Below, piece after piece: positions 32,111-40,969 of a stretch of 45,133 nucleotides of DNA. The stretch is from Desulfobacteraceae bacterium (lineage in GTDB: Bacteria; Desulfobacterota; DSM-4660; Desulfatiglandales; Desulfatiglandaceae). The stretch's first letter is position 1. Every line of letters starts with the position of its first letter. Made by a program: the position numbers and the translations under genes. The notes under the pieces are model-generated. The model saw nothing but the letters and a program-made list of their open reading frames with translations. It had not been told where the DNA came from and did no database searches. The stretch lies in the NCBI GenBank assembly GCA_016844935.1, contig JAERTK010000328.1:1-45133 (forward strand), given 5' to 3'.

Positions 32111-34754
32111 CGATTTTCTCCAGTACGGACAGGTTTTGCGCAAGTTTATCCCGTTTGGCGGAAAGCGTGTCGGCTTTGGCCTTGACCTCCGCCACAATAT
32201 TTTCCGGTGCCTTGTCCAGGAATCCCTTGTTTGAAAGTTTCTTTTCCGATGTTTTCAAGTCTTTCTCAATTTTGGCCATGGATTTGCGGATGCGCTTTTT
32301 CTCTTCCTCAAAATCCATCAGGCCCTTCAGGATAACGTGAATGGTCGTTTCACCGAAAACAGTGGTGGCTGAAGCTTCGGGTTTTAGAAGCCCGGTCCCC
32401 ACATCCAGGGCTTCTACTTTCGCCAGGGTTTTCAGGCTCTCAGCGTTTGTGTCAAGACGCGTGGCTTCTTCGGTATCAGCAGCATCGATGACCACTTTGA
32501 CGCTTTTAGATGGCGGAAGATTCATTTCTCCCCGTATGTTCCGTATACCGGTGATGACCCCCATGAGGAGCGCCATATCCGCCAGGGCGTCTTCATCCTC
32601 TGGAAAATCGCCCGAATCGGGAAATGCGGCACTCATGATGCTGCCGTCTTTCCCCGGGAGCCTCTGCCAGATTTCTTCCGTCACAAATGGCATGAAGGGA
32701 TGCAGGAGTTTCAATGAAGCGGCAAGCGCCTCCAGTACGGTGTGGCGTGTGGCATTTTTTTGTTCCAGATCTTCTCCGTACAGCCCCTGCTTGGCCATTT
32801 CAAGGTACCAGTCGCAGAATTCATGCCATACAAACTGGTAGCACAGGCCGGCCGCGTCGTTGAACTGGTATTCGTCAATGGCCTGGGCCACTTTTCGGCT
32901 CACCTGACCGATACGGGTCAGTATCCACCTGTCCGCCAGGGTGGCGGGCGTTGTTTTTGCCGGTGTGGTCCCATCATCATCCAGGTTCATGAAAGTGAAG
33001 CGGGCCGCGTTCCATATCTTGTTCACAAAATGGCGGTACCCCTGAATTCTTTCCTCTGAAAGCTTGATGTCCCGTCCCTGGGCGGCCAGGGCGGCCAGGG
33101 TGAATCGAAAGGCATCGGTTCCGTGTTCGTCCATGACCACCAGGGGATCGATTACATTCCCCTTGCTCTTGCTCATCTTCTTGCCTTCCGCATCCCGGAC
33201 GAGGGCATGGATATATACATCCTTGAATGGGATGTCCCCCATGAAATGGATGCCCATCATCATCATCCGTGCCACCCAGAAAAAGAGAATGTCGAATCCC
33301 GTGACCAGTGCGGAAGTGGGGTAAAAGGTTTCCAGTTCGGGTGTTTTGTCCGGCCATCCCAGGGTGGAGAAGGGCCAGAGGGCCGAACTGAACCAGGTGT
33401 CCAGAACATCGGTCTCCTGGCGTAGATCCTGACTTTCACAATGGTTGCACCTGGAAGGTGTTGTTTTGGCCACGGTGATCTCGCCGCATGCATTGCAATA
33501 CCAGGCAGGAATCCGATGCCCCCACCAGATCTGCCTGGAGATGCACCAGTCCCTGATGTTGTCCATCCAGTCGAAATAGACCCCCTCCCAGTTTGAGGGG
33601 TAGATCCGGGTTTTTCCTTTCCTGACCGCGTCGGCAGCCTTTTTGCCCAGGGGTGCGGTTTTCACGAACCACTGTTTGCTCAAAATGGGCTCGATCATGG
33701 TTTTGCAGCGGTAGCAGTGTCCCACGGCATTCTGGTACGGCTCAACTTTTTCAAGGAGCCCTTCGGTTTCCAGGTCTTTGATGATCTGTTCACGGCAGGC
33801 AAACCGGTCCATGCCCTTGTAGGGGCCGGCCAGTTCGTTCATGATGCCGTTGTCGTCAATGACCTTGATACGTTCCAGGCCGTGCTGGTTCCCGATTTCA
33901 AAGTCGTTGGGATCGTGGGCGGGCGTGATTTTGAGCGCGCCGGTACCGAATGCCATGTCCACGTACCGGTCGAAGATAACGGGGATGGGTTTTTTGAGGA
34001 CCGGGAGCAGCACACGGGCGTCTTTCAGATGGCTGTACCGTTCGTCTTTGGGGTTCACCGCCACGGCCGTATCGCCCAGCAGGGTTTCCGGTCGTGTGGT
34101 GGCGACGATGAGGTGACCCGTTCCGTCTTCAAGAAGATACCGGATATGATAAAGGTGGCTTTCCTGGTCCAGATGTTCCACTTCCAGATCCGCCAGGGCC
34201 GTGTGGCACCGGGGGCACCAGTTGATGATGTAGTCCCCGCGGTAGATGAGACCCTCCCCGTAAAGGCGCACGAAAACTTCCTTGACGGCTTTAGAAAGTC
34301 CTTCATCCATGGTGAACCGTTCCCGGCTCCAGTCACAGGAACACCCCAGTCTTCTCAACTGATTAATGATCAGTCCGCCGTATTTTTTTCGCCATTCCCA
34401 TACCCGTTCGATGAACTGTTCCCTGCCCACGGCATGCCGGTCGGTCCCCTGGGCCGCCAGATCCCGTTCCACCACGTTCTGGGTGGCGATGCCCGCATGA
34501 TCGGTTCCGGGCTGCCACAGCACATTGTACCCCGCCATTTTCTTGTAACGGCACAGAATATCCTGAAGGGTATTGTTGAGGGCATGGCCCATGTGCAGGG
34601 TTCCGGTCACGTTCGGGGGGGGGATAACAATACAGTATGGGGATTTTTCGGAAGGTACGGTCGGTTTGAAGAGGCCGTTTTCCTCCCAGTACTGATACCA
34701 TTTTGGTTCAACTTCTCTCGGTTCGTAACTTTTGGCTATGGGTTCTATTTCCAT
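32103..34754 (-). CDS. valS: valyl-tRNA synthetase
   Basis: Class I aminoacyl-tRNA synthetase of 883 residues. The HIGH motif is HMGHALNNT, the KMSKS motif is KKMSKSKGN, the editing (CP1) domain lies between them and a C-terminal coiled coil carries the Val-type [20 protein letters not shown] arm. The ATG at 34754 ([12 protein letters not shown]) has AGGAGT 10 bases upstream and is chosen over a longer frame. A sigma-70-like promoter lies about 40 bases further upstream. It heads a run of eight co-directional genes. Confidence 0.96.
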   Translation of the reverse strand: MEIEPIAKSYEPREVEPKWYQYWEENGLFKPTVPSEKSPYCIVIPPPNVTGTLHMGHALNNTLQDILCRYKKMAGYNVLWQPGTDHAGIATQNVVERDLAAQGTDRHAVGREQFIERVWEWRKKYGGLIINQLRRLGCSCDWSRERFTMDEGLSKAVKEVFVRLYGEGLIYRGDYIINWCPRCHTALADLEVEHLDQESHLYHIRYLLEDGTGHLIVATTRPETLLGDTAVAVNPKDERYSHLKDARVLLPVLKKPIPVIFDRYVDMAFGTGALKITPAHDPNDFEIGNQHGLERIKVIDDNGIMNELAGPYKGMDRFACREQIIKDLETEGLLEKVEPYQNAVGHCYRCKTMIEPILSKQWFVKTAPLGKKAADAVRKGKTRIYPSNWEGVYFDWMDNIRDWCISRQIWWGHRIPAWYCNACGEITVAKTTPSRCNHCESQDLRQETDVLDTWFSSALWPFSTLGWPDKTPELETFYPTSALVTGFDILFFWVARMMMMGIHFMGDIPFKDVYIHALVRDAEGKKMSKSKGNVIDPLVVMDEHGTDAFRFTLAALAAQGRDIKLSEERIQGYRHFVNKIWNAARFTFMNLDDDGTTPAKTTPATLADRWILTRIGQVSRKVAQAIDEYQFNDAAGLCYQFVWHEFCDWYLEMAKQGLYGEDLEQKNATRHTVLEALAASLKLLHPFMPFVTEEIWQRLPGKDGSIMSAAFPDSGDFPEDEDALADMALLMGVITGIRNIRGEMNLPPSKSVKVVIDAADTEEATRLDTNAESLKTLAKVEALDVGTGLLKPEASATTVFGETTIHVILKGLMDFEEEKKRIRKSMAKIEKDLKTSEKKLSNKGFLDKAPENIVAEVKAKADTLSAKRDKLAQNLSVLEKIDG

Positions 34755-34790
34755 CGATAAAAAGACTCCTAAGAATGATAACAAACATTT

Positions 34791-34819
34791 TTTATAGCAG
34801 GATAGGATAAATCCATCAA
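34791..34819 (-). promoter_or_regulatory. promoter of valS
   Basis: Minus strand TTGATG (34819-34814), 17 bases, TATAAA (34796-34791). The leader of about 30 bases before the valS start is too short for a T-box, consistent with a Gram-negative host. Confidence 0.5.
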
Positions 34820-34846
34820 GCGCTTAACGGGTCTCAATAAACAGGG

Positions 34847-34877
34847 AAGGGGGTTGTAACGGTCTTACAACCCCCTT
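34847..34877 (-). terminator. 13-bp perfect stem terminator
   Basis: AAGGGGGTTGTAA (34847-34859), loop CGGTC, TTACAACCCCCTT (34865-34877). It lies 42 bases beyond the stop of the acidic-protein gene and before the valS promoter. The following T-run is weak (TTCCCTGTTT on the minus strand), but position and stem strength support termination. Confidence 0.72.
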
Positions 34878-34918
34878 GATGCTGCCGATATATTTTATGA
34901 CTTCTGTGGTTCAGATGC

Positions 34919-35683
34919 TCACGGTTCGGATGACGCGATGCTTTGTTTCAAGGTATCTATCGCTTCCCGGATGACTTTTTCAGATATCTCGGAAACGGTT
35001 TCACGGACTGCCTTATCAACGGTTTCCTGAATGACTTCGGTCAGTAATTCTTTCATTTTATCTTCAGAAATTCCGGGAATATCCTGGGTTTGGGAAATGG
35101 CATCGGGCTTTTCGTCTTCACCCGCTTCTTCGTCTTCATCCGGTTCTTCATAGGCGGGCAGGAATTCATCCGTTCGCTCAAAGGGTGTTCCCGGATCTTC
35201 CGGTTCGTCTTTTTCAAGGCTTGCCAGGATATCTTCCGGCTTTTCGAAAGAAGATGCTTCCTCTTCAAGGTCGGCCAGTACGTCATCCAGACGTTCTTCG
35301 GATTGTTCGGGGAACGGTTCCGCAGGAGTTGTTTCAAAGGCAGAGGTGTTTTCAAATTTAAAATCCGAAGATTCCAGCGCTGAAAAATCATTTTCGGGGG
35401 GCGCGCCTTTGATTTCTTCTGACTTTTCCGGCCAGGATGAAAGGAAATCCGTACCCCCGGCACTGACGCTTTCGGCAGGTTCATCCCGGGGGAGATCGGG
35501 TTTTTCCTCGTCCAGGAGCAACGGTGCATCCGTATCCGGCTGCATGGGGTCTTTCCCTTCGCGCACCACATCCGTCAAATCTATGATTTCATCTGAACCG
35601 GTCCCATGGGAATCCGGTTCCGAATTCAAGTCGAACGCCGGGATTTTTTTGCCTTCTTGAGATAGATCTTGTTCGTTGCTCAT
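34919..35683 (-). CDS. very acidic, largely disordered protein
   Basis: 254 residues. The first 200 are extremely rich in Glu, Asp, Pro and Ser with short repeated blocks (for example SFEKPEDILASLEKDEPEDP) and look disordered. The last about 45 residues form a predicted amphipathic helix with regular Val/Ile spacing (MKELLTEVIQETVDKAVRET, then SEISEKVIREAIDTLKQSI), likely an oligomerisation or partner-binding segment. The start at 35683 follows a G-rich stretch. The gene lies 71 bases downstream of the receiver-PAS gene and ends in the strong terminator, so it closes that operon. The layout (acidic linker plus C-terminal helix) is reminiscent of polar scaffold proteins, but no homology can be claimed. 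Confidence 0.7.
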   Translation of the reverse strand: MSNEQDLSQEGKKIPAFDLNSEPDSHGTGSDEIIDLTDVVREGKDPMQPDTDAPLLLDEEKPDLPRDEPAESVSAGGTDFLSSWPEKSEEIKGAPPENDFSALESSDFKFENTSAFETTPAEPFPEQSEERLDDVLADLEEEASSFEKPEDILASLEKDEPEDPGTPFERTDEFLPAYEEPDEDEEAGEDEKPDAISQTQDIPGISEDKMKELLTEVIQETVDKAVRETVSEISEKVIREAIDTLKQSIASSEP

Positions 35684-35754
35684 CTGGGTCCCCCCATCAA
35701 TGGATTTTCCGGGAGCAGTTCTTGCCAAACCAGTAACATGAGGGTTCCATATTG

Positions 35755-36561
35755 TCAAGGATTTCCAGAGGTCACCTGTTTGTGGCCAGTGATATCCATG
35801 ACCTGTACCAGATAACCGGTCATGGAATCCTCTTCCGAAAGACCCAGCGGGGTGATTTGGACATCGAGGCAAACAGTCCCTGATCTCTTTGTTTCGTACA
35901 GTTTTTGAGCTTTGACTTTTTCAAAATCAAACGCCACTTCAAACCGTACATTTTCGCCTTTCCTCAGCCGCTCTCTCTTATCATCGGGGATATTGGGATC
36001 CTCAAAAAGCCCAAACCCCATGACGTCAGAAACATTGGAAATCCCGAACATCTCCAGGCAGGCGTTGTTTACATGCTGCAGTTTTCCTTCAGGGTTGTAA
36101 ATTTCAATCCCGATGGGGGATTGCTCGTAGATGGTTCTGAAACGTTCTTCGCTTTCTTTTAACTGTTTGTGAACACGGGCCAATTCCGATTCTAAAGCCT
36201 TTTTGTGAAGGGCAATTTCAATCACCCCATTGATCTCCCTTTCATCAAAGGGCTTTATCACATAGCCGAAGGGCTCCACCCGCTTGGCCCTCTCAATATA
36301 TTCCGGATCACCGAATCCCGTCACAAACACAACGGCCACGTCCATCTCTTCCTTGATTTTCTGAGCGGCTGCAATGCCGTCAATTTCCACCGGCAAGTGT
36401 ACATCCATCAGGATGAGATCGGATTTCATTTCCCGGGCCAGTTCAATGGCCTCTTCACCCGTGTCAACGGTTCCCACAACCGTATGCCCCAGGTGGGAGA
36501 GGTACTCTTCCAACTCCATTTGGATGGTTACGTCATCATCAGCAATCATAATCCGAGGCAT
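35755..36561 (-). CDS. receiver-PAS response regulator
   Basis: 268 residues. An intact receiver domain (1-120) has Asp8-Asp10, phosphoacceptor Asp53 (LILMDVHLP), Thr81 and Lys103 (VIKPF). A short coiled coil leads to a PAS domain (about 140-255) starting ESEERFRTIYEQSPIGIEIYNPEG. There is no kinase, HTH or enzymatic output domain, so it may relay phosphate or interact through the PAS domain. It lies 26 bases downstream of the IHF/HU-like gene. No cognate kinase is adjacent. Confidence 0.88.
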   Translation of the reverse strand: MPRIMIADDDVTIQMELEEYLSHLGHTVVGTVDTGEEAIELAREMKSDLILMDVHLPVEIDGIAAAQKIKEEMDVAVVFVTGFGDPEYIERAKRVEPFGYVIKPFDEREINGVIEIALHKKALESELARVHKQLKESEERFRTIYEQSPIGIEIYNPEGKLQHVNNACLEMFGISNVSDVMGFGLFEDPNIPDDKRERLRKGENVRFEVAFDFEKVKAQKLYETKRSGTVCLDVQITPLGLSEEDSMTGYLVQVMDITGHKQVTSGNP

Positions 36562-36587
36562 GGTCGGAGCTCCCGAGTCTTAGGTCA

Positions 36588-36869
36588 TCAATTCTTTTTA
36601 TTTCCGTTTAATTTTTCTCGCAGGACCGGGGAACACCTGAAGGTGACCATGCGATTAAAAACATCTGAATCCACACAATCCCGGTTTCTATTTCGGTTGA
36701 CCGCTTTCACGGTAAATTTGCCGAAGCGGCTGATGAGGATGTCATGGCCGGATTCAAGGTTTTCCTTTATGATTTCCAGAAGGGAGTCAAGGAGGAAAGA
36801 AGATTTTTTTCTGGAAAAGCCAAGCCGTTTCTGAATGGCGCTTGCGAGACGGGCTTTTGTGACGGTCAT
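36588..36869 (-). CDS. divergent IHF/HU-family DNA-binding protein
   Basis: 93 residues with the HU/IHF fold: an N-terminal helix pair (MTVTKARLASAIQKRLGFSRKKSSFLLDSLLEII) and strand ILISRFGKFTVKAV. The region that should form the DNA-intercalating arm reads RNRNRDCVDSDVFNRMVTF and lacks the conserved NPxTG with its proline, so it may not kink DNA in the normal way. The C-terminal helix (SPVLREKLN) is present. It is first in a run with the receiver-PAS and acidic-protein genes. It could be a specialised paralogue rather than the main IHF subunit. Confidence 0.85.
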   Translation of the reverse strand: MTVTKARLASAIQKRLGFSRKKSSFLLDSLLEIIKENLESGHDILISRFGKFTVKAVNRNRNRDCVDSDVFNRMVTFRCSPVLREKLNGNKKN

Positions 36870-36966
36870 AACATGGGCCTCGGACGATAGGGGGTAAAAA
36901 ACTGAACGTTGGCCGAACAGTCATATCTATGGTGACGAACTTAGTGCTTAACCAAACGGCTTCTGA

Positions 36967-36994
36967 TTGTCAAGCGCCCCATAGGATTTATAGT
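36967..36994 (+). promoter_or_regulatory. candidate promoter of AOR cluster
   Basis: TTGTCA (36967-36972), a 16-base spacer and TATAGT (36989-36994), upstream of the small ORF and AOR gene. Five of six matches in each hexamer. Confidence 0.42.
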
Positions 36995-37018
36995 GAATTT
37001 TCATCGGAGAAAATGAGG

Positions 37019-37159
37019 ATGGGCAGGGTTCTGAAAATAGCCCCGAACGGGATAACGTTCCGGATTTGCCTTGACAATGAAGTGTGCTTTCCTGTATGGA
37101 CGGAACGCCGAAGAGATCGGCTGATCAGCGTTGGACCACACTTTGACAAAAGGATATGA
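37019..37159 (+). CDS. possible small protein coupled to AOR
   Basis: 46 codons starting MGRVLKIAPNGITF and ending FDKRI. GGAG lies 9 bases before the ATG at 37019; an ATG at 37013 is an alternative. Its stop TGA (37157-37159) is five bases before the AOR start, and the AOR ribosome site AGGA lies inside its last codons, which suggests translational coupling. There is no hydrophobic segment and it has two cysteines. It may be a real small protein or a leader peptide; no family is recognised. Confidence 0.4.
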   Translation: MGRVLKIAPNGITFRICLDNEVCFPVWTERRRDRLISVGPHFDKRI

Positions 37160-37164
37160 TTAAA

Positions 37165-39354
37165 ATGCACATGCACAATTCCATTACCTACAAACCCGCT
37201 CTAACCCGTGGAGGATACACAGATCGCGTTCTCCACGTGGACCTATCCAATTCCGAGATCGACATATGGGAGATGCCCCCGGACCATAAAGACAAGTACG
37301 TGGGGGGGCGGGGATATGCTCTGGCCATGATATGGGAAAAAACCCATGCACAAACCCGCTATGACAGCCCGGAAAACCTTCTGGTGATGGCCAGCGGACC
37401 CCTTTGCGGCGATCCGAGATTCCCGGGGACCGGGAAGTTCATCGTCGGGTCCATTTCCCCCTTGACGGGTACGTTTATTGACTCCAATATCGGCGGGCAT
37501 TTTGGCCCGCTGTTGAAACGCTGCGGTTTTGACGCGCTTGCGGTGTCAGGATTATCCCCCGACGGGGAGAAAGTCCTTCACATTGACGGGGACCAGGGGA
37601 CTATCCGGATTATTGACGCCCCTTCTTTTGGGGAAGCGGCGGACGACGGAGCCCTTACTTATGCGGAATCGCTCCTCCAGAAACTCTATGGCGATGAACT
37701 GGATGAACATTCGGCAGTGGTTACCACGGGCAAGGGGGCTCAGAACGCACGATTCGGTATCGTGAACAGTCTTTTTTATGATCGAAGGCGGAAGCGGCTT
37801 CGCGCCAAACAGGCAGGTCGCGGCGGCACCGGCACCGTCATGCGCAAGAAAGGGTTGAAAGCCGTTGTGGTCCAGACCATGCAGGCCGCCACCCGGGCAA
37901 ACCAGCCGGTGGATGCAAAAGGGGTGAAGGAGGTCGGGGCCAAACTCAAGAAGGTGTTGAGCAAAATGGACCCCACGCAGCTTCACCTGGCCAGTTGGGG
38001 AACCACTGTTCTGGTGGAGTTCATGAACAAGTTTCATATCCTCCCCGTCAGGAATTACCAGAGCGGTCAGGATCCGGAAGCGGAAAAGCTCTTCGCCGAA
38101 ATTTTTCTGAAAGACTATTTCAGCCGGAAGATTCCAGACGGTTGTTTTTCCGGATGTAACCTGGCCTGTGCAAAAGGCGCGGAGGATGTCACGCTTTTGC
38201 GGGGACCCAGAGCAGGAGAAAAGGTCGGTATCGACGGTCCGGAATACGAAACCATCGGTGCTGCGACGGCCATGGGGATATTCGACCCGCAATTTGTGAT
38301 GGAATACAACTGGTATTGTGACGAATACGGCCTGGATACCATTTCTACCGGTGTCACCATGGCTTTTTTGATGGAGTGTGTACAGCGTGGGTACCTCACC
38401 CGGGATGATACAGGATACGACCTGACCTGGGGAAATGTTGATTCCGTCGACCGGCTTTTACATGAAATAGCTGAAGGAACGGGGTTGGGAGCCATTTGCG
38501 GGGAAGGGGTCGTACGCACCCGGGAGTGGGTGGCAAAACAGTATGCATCCCGGACGGGTGAGAACCCGGAGGATGTTCTGAATAAGTTGAAAGCGTTTTC
38601 CATGGAAGTGAAGGGCCTGGAATTCAGCATGTACATCACCAAGGAGTCTCTGGCCCAGCAGGGGGGATACGGGTTTGCCCTGAAAGGTCCGCAGCACGAC
38701 GAGGCATGGTTGATTTTTATCGATCAGGTTCACAAAGAACTCCCCACCTTTGAGATGAAGGCCGACGCGCTGAAATGGTTTCCGCTGATTCGGACGTGGT
38801 TCAATGCGGTGGGTCTTTGCAAGCTTCCCTGGATCGACGTGCGGCATCCGGATGCGGCTAAAACGGAGAACCCGGCCCAGAATACGCCGACGCTCGAGTA
38901 CTATGTGGACTATCTCAATGCCACCACGGGGTCTAAGAAAACACTTCAGGATGTTCTCGATGATTCGGAGAGGCTTTACCACCTCCAGAAGATGATTAAC
39001 CTGCGCCAGGGAAAAGGGACACGCATGAGCGATCAGATTCCCCTTCGTGCCATGGGGCCTGTATTCATCAATGAATATGAAGAACGTTCGGAATATTATG
39101 ACGAGTGGCTGAAAGAACAGACCGGCAAGACCCTATTGCCTGCCAGCATGGAAGAGCGGTTGGAGATGCTCATTGAACTGCGGAAGAAAGCTTACCAGAG
39201 ACTCTGTGATTCAGTTTACCAGGAAAAAGGGTATACCCCAGACGGGGTGCCGCTGCCCGAGACCCTGGAGCGGTTCGGACTTCTGGATGAGCGTGCAGCG
39301 GCGCTGCTTTCCGAACATGGCCTGGGATGGGGAGACAGGCGCTTGTCCAATTGA
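37165..39354 (+). CDS. tungsten-type aldehyde:ferredoxin oxidoreductase family enzyme
   Basis: 729 residues of the AOR family, which oxidise aldehydes to carboxylates (or run the reverse) with ferredoxin, using tungsto-bispterin and a [4Fe-4S] cluster in the cytosol. The pterin-binding N-terminal domain has YVGGRGYALAMIWE and the SGPLCGDPRFPGTGKF region. The cluster cysteines are Cys327, Cys331 and Cys335 (CFSGCNLAC), with the fourth Cys552 (NAVGLCKLPW). The first spacing is x3 rather than the x2 of Pyrococcus AOR. The protein is longer than classic AOR (about 600-620). The ATG at 37165 is chosen because AGGA sits 10 bases upstream; ATG 37156 is too close to it. A MoaD-like gene follows, as is common for AORs. 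The aldehyde substrate is unknown. Confidence 0.92.
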   Translation: MHMHNSITYKPALTRGGYTDRVLHVDLSNSEIDIWEMPPDHKDKYVGGRGYALAMIWEKTHAQTRYDSPENLLVMASGPLCGDPRFPGTGKFIVGSISPLTGTFIDSNIGGHFGPLLKRCGFDALAVSGLSPDGEKVLHIDGDQGTIRIIDAPSFGEAADDGALTYAESLLQKLYGDELDEHSAVVTTGKGAQNARFGIVNSLFYDRRRKRLRAKQAGRGGTGTVMRKKGLKAVVVQTMQAATRANQPVDAKGVKEVGAKLKKVLSKMDPTQLHLASWGTTVLVEFMNKFHILPVRNYQSGQDPEAEKLFAEIFLKDYFSRKIPDGCFSGCNLACAKGAEDVTLLRGPRAGEKVGIDGPEYETIGAATAMGIFDPQFVMEYNWYCDEYGLDTISTGVTMAFLMECVQRGYLTRDDTGYDLTWGNVDSVDRLLHEIAEGTGLGAICGEGVVRTREWVAKQYASRTGENPEDVLNKLKAFSMEVKGLEFSMYITKESLAQQGGYGFALKGPQHDEAWLIFIDQVHKELPTFEMKADALKWFPLIRTWFNAVGLCKLPWIDVRHPDAAKTENPAQNTPTLEYYVDYLNATTGSKKTLQDVLDDSERLYHLQKMINLRQGKGTRMSDQIPLRAMGPVFINEYEERSEYYDEWLKEQTGKTLLPASMEERLEMLIELRKKAYQRLCDSVYQEKGYTPDGVPLPETLERFGLLDERAAALLSEHGLGWGDRRLSN

Positions 39355-39373
39355 TTTCCATTAGGAGGAATTT

Positions 39374-39619
39374 GTGGTTATATCTGTCAATTTTCATGGC
39401 CTGCAGCGAATGGTGACCCAGACGGGTGAAATGAAGGTCTCTCTTTCACAAGGTACCCGTGTGGATCACGTTCTGGAGGCCGTTCAGGAGCGATTTCCAA
39501 AATTGCCCCTTCAAAAAGAGGATCTTCTCATTACGGTCAATGACCGGGTTTCCACGGCGGACCATCAATTGAAAGAGAGTGATAAAGTTTCTTTACTGCC
39601 CCACATCGGCGGCGGCTAG
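39374..39619 (+). CDS. MoaD/ThiS-family sulfur carrier protein
   Basis: 81 residues with the ubiquitin-like fold, ending in the functional Gly-Gly (LLPHIGGG). In the MoaD role the C-terminal glycine is thiocarboxylated and delivers sulfur to the pterin dithiolene. Location directly after the AOR gene suggests a dedicated carrier for tungstopterin synthesis. Translation starts at GTG 39374, with a perfect AGGAGG five bases upstream. Confidence 0.88.
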   Translation: MVISVNFHGLQRMVTQTGEMKVSLSQGTRVDHVLEAVQERFPKLPLQKEDLLITVNDRVSTADHQLKESDKVSLLPHIGGG

Positions 39620-39628
39620 GAGAGAAAA

Positions 39629-40342
39629 ATGGGAAAGGAAGGGAAGAATACGCCTGCGCCGAACTGCGCCCTCTGTAAATTTGACATGCCCGAAAAGGTC
39701 TGCGTATCAGCGGAAGGGAAAGGGGGGAAGGGATGTCCCACATTGGTTGAAAAGCAGGTTCTCGAGGAAGCCAATCGGGAATACGATCTCCCGGATATCC
39801 GGAGTTTTGCCCGGAATGCCTCCATCCAGGAGGCGGAATGCTATGCCAACCGTGATCAACGGCCCTATATCATGCAGCCCACCAAGACCCGCATCGTGGA
39901 GATCTGTGAGTTTGCAAAAAAAATGGGATATCAACGGCTGGGTCTCGCGTTCTGCGTCGGTCTGGCGAAAGAGGCGCGGCTGGTAACGGAGATCCTTGAA
40001 AGCCATGGCTTTGATGTGGTTTCGGTGTTGTGCAAAGCGGGACGAACGACCAAGGACCTGATCGGCCTTGAGGAATCGGAAATGATTTTTCAGGGCACGG
40101 ATGAAGCCATGTGCAATCCGGTCTATCAGGCCAAACTGTTAAACCATGAAAAATCAGAGTTCAACATTTTGCTCGGCTTGTGTGTGGGACATGACGCACT
40201 CTTTTTTAAATATGCCGATGCACTCACCACCGTATTGGCGGTCAAAGACCGGGTCACCGGACACAACCCCCTGGCAGCCATTTATCTGTCCGAATCCTAT
40301 TACCGAAAGACGCGGCATCCGGAAATTGTTTCCGCCAAATGA
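39629..40342 (+). CDS. DUF1847 metal-binding protein
   Basis: 237 residues of the DUF1847 family. The N-terminal Cys set (NCALCKF, VC, GCP, about 13-36) suggests a zinc or Fe-S site. The core has KTRIVEICEFAKKMGYQRLGLAFCVGL and a conserved LLGLCVGHDALFFKYAD segment. The family is common in anaerobes but its biochemical role is unknown. It lies 9 bases after the MoaD-like gene, within the AOR cluster. A 17-base tandem duplication spans its stop codon. Confidence 0.85.
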   Translation: MGKEGKNTPAPNCALCKFDMPEKVCVSAEGKGGKGCPTLVEKQVLEEANREYDLPDIRSFARNASIQEAECYANRDQRPYIMQPTKTRIVEICEFAKKMGYQRLGLAFCVGLAKEARLVTEILESHGFDVVSVLCKAGRTTKDLIGLEESEMIFQGTDEAMCNPVYQAKLLNHEKSEFNILLGLCVGHDALFFKYADALTTVLAVKDRVTGHNPLAAIYLSESYYRKTRHPEIVSAK

Positions 40343-40366
40343 TGGTGTTCGCCAAATGATGGTGTT
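40333..40366 (+). repeat. 17-bp tandem duplication
   Basis: CGCCAAATGATGGTGTT occurs twice head-to-tail (40333-40349 and 40350-40366). The first copy contains the last sense codons and stop (TGA 40340-40342) of the DUF1847 gene. It looks like a slippage duplication; it lengthens the spacer to the next gene without changing the protein. Confidence 0.85.
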
Positions 40367-40384
40367 CACAAGGGATAATAGACC

Positions 40385-40948
40385 ATGCCCACATTGAAAG
40401 AGCTGATCCAGGATGCCCCCGTCCATGAGCGGAAATTGGAATTGCGTTCCTATCCACTGGAAGATGGGCGGTTGATTATTGAGGGGTGGCTCCGGGATGA
40501 GCGTCTGGTTGACGGGTTCCACTGGAACGGCCTTCCCCGGGAACCCGGCGTGGTGCATTGGATGTGCATCCGGTTTCTGGTGGGGGACTGGCCCCTGACC
40601 ATTCTGGACGCGGAAGGGGAAATGCCCAATATCCCCCACGATCAATGCCCCACGACCCTTGAGGGGATCAAACGGGCGGTGGGCATCAAGATCGTTGCGG
40701 GGTACAGCGAACAGATCCGAAAAACATTCGGGGGGGTTCGCGGGTGCAACCACCTCACCCACCTGATGATGGTCATGGGCACGGCAGCCCTTCACGGCTA
40801 CTGGACCCACCATACCCGAAAGCGCCGGCCGGTTCCCAAATCTCTTGAGGAATTCGAAGCCCTCCCCCAGCTGGTGAACAGCTGCGCTCTGTGGGGGGAA
40901 GACGGCCCCATCATGAAAGATCTCAAGTCTGCCATTGAAGCATCCTGA
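40385..40948 (+). CDS. DUF2889 family protein
   Basis: 187 residues of DUF2889. Motifs include RSYPLEDGRLIIEGWLRDER, HWMCIRFLV, MPNIPHDQCP, GVRGCNHLTHL and the repeated His/Cys positions that suggest metal binding. The family is found in proteobacteria and has no established function. It lies 42 bases after the DUF1847 gene and closes the AOR cluster, so a link to aldehyde or aromatic-acid metabolism is possible. The gene is convergent with the HAD phosphatase gene, 21 bases away. Confidence 0.82.
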   Translation: MPTLKELIQDAPVHERKLELRSYPLEDGRLIIEGWLRDERLVDGFHWNGLPREPGVVHWMCIRFLVGDWPLTILDAEGEMPNIPHDQCPTTLEGIKRAVGIKIVAGYSEQIRKTFGGVRGCNHLTHLMMVMGTAALHGYWTHHTRKRRPVPKSLEEFEALPQLVNSCALWGEDGPIMKDLKSAIEAS

Positions 40949-40969
40949 AATATTCATCAAAACAAGGCT

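Noticed and set aside
33717-34760. Plus-strand open frame of 347 codons opposite valS
   Set aside because: It is antisense to the HMGH-containing half of valyl-tRNA synthetase and has no independent support.
36988-37176. Minus-strand 62-codon frame in the IHF-AOR spacer
   Set aside because: No ribosome site and it overlaps the better supported plus-strand small frame and AOR start.
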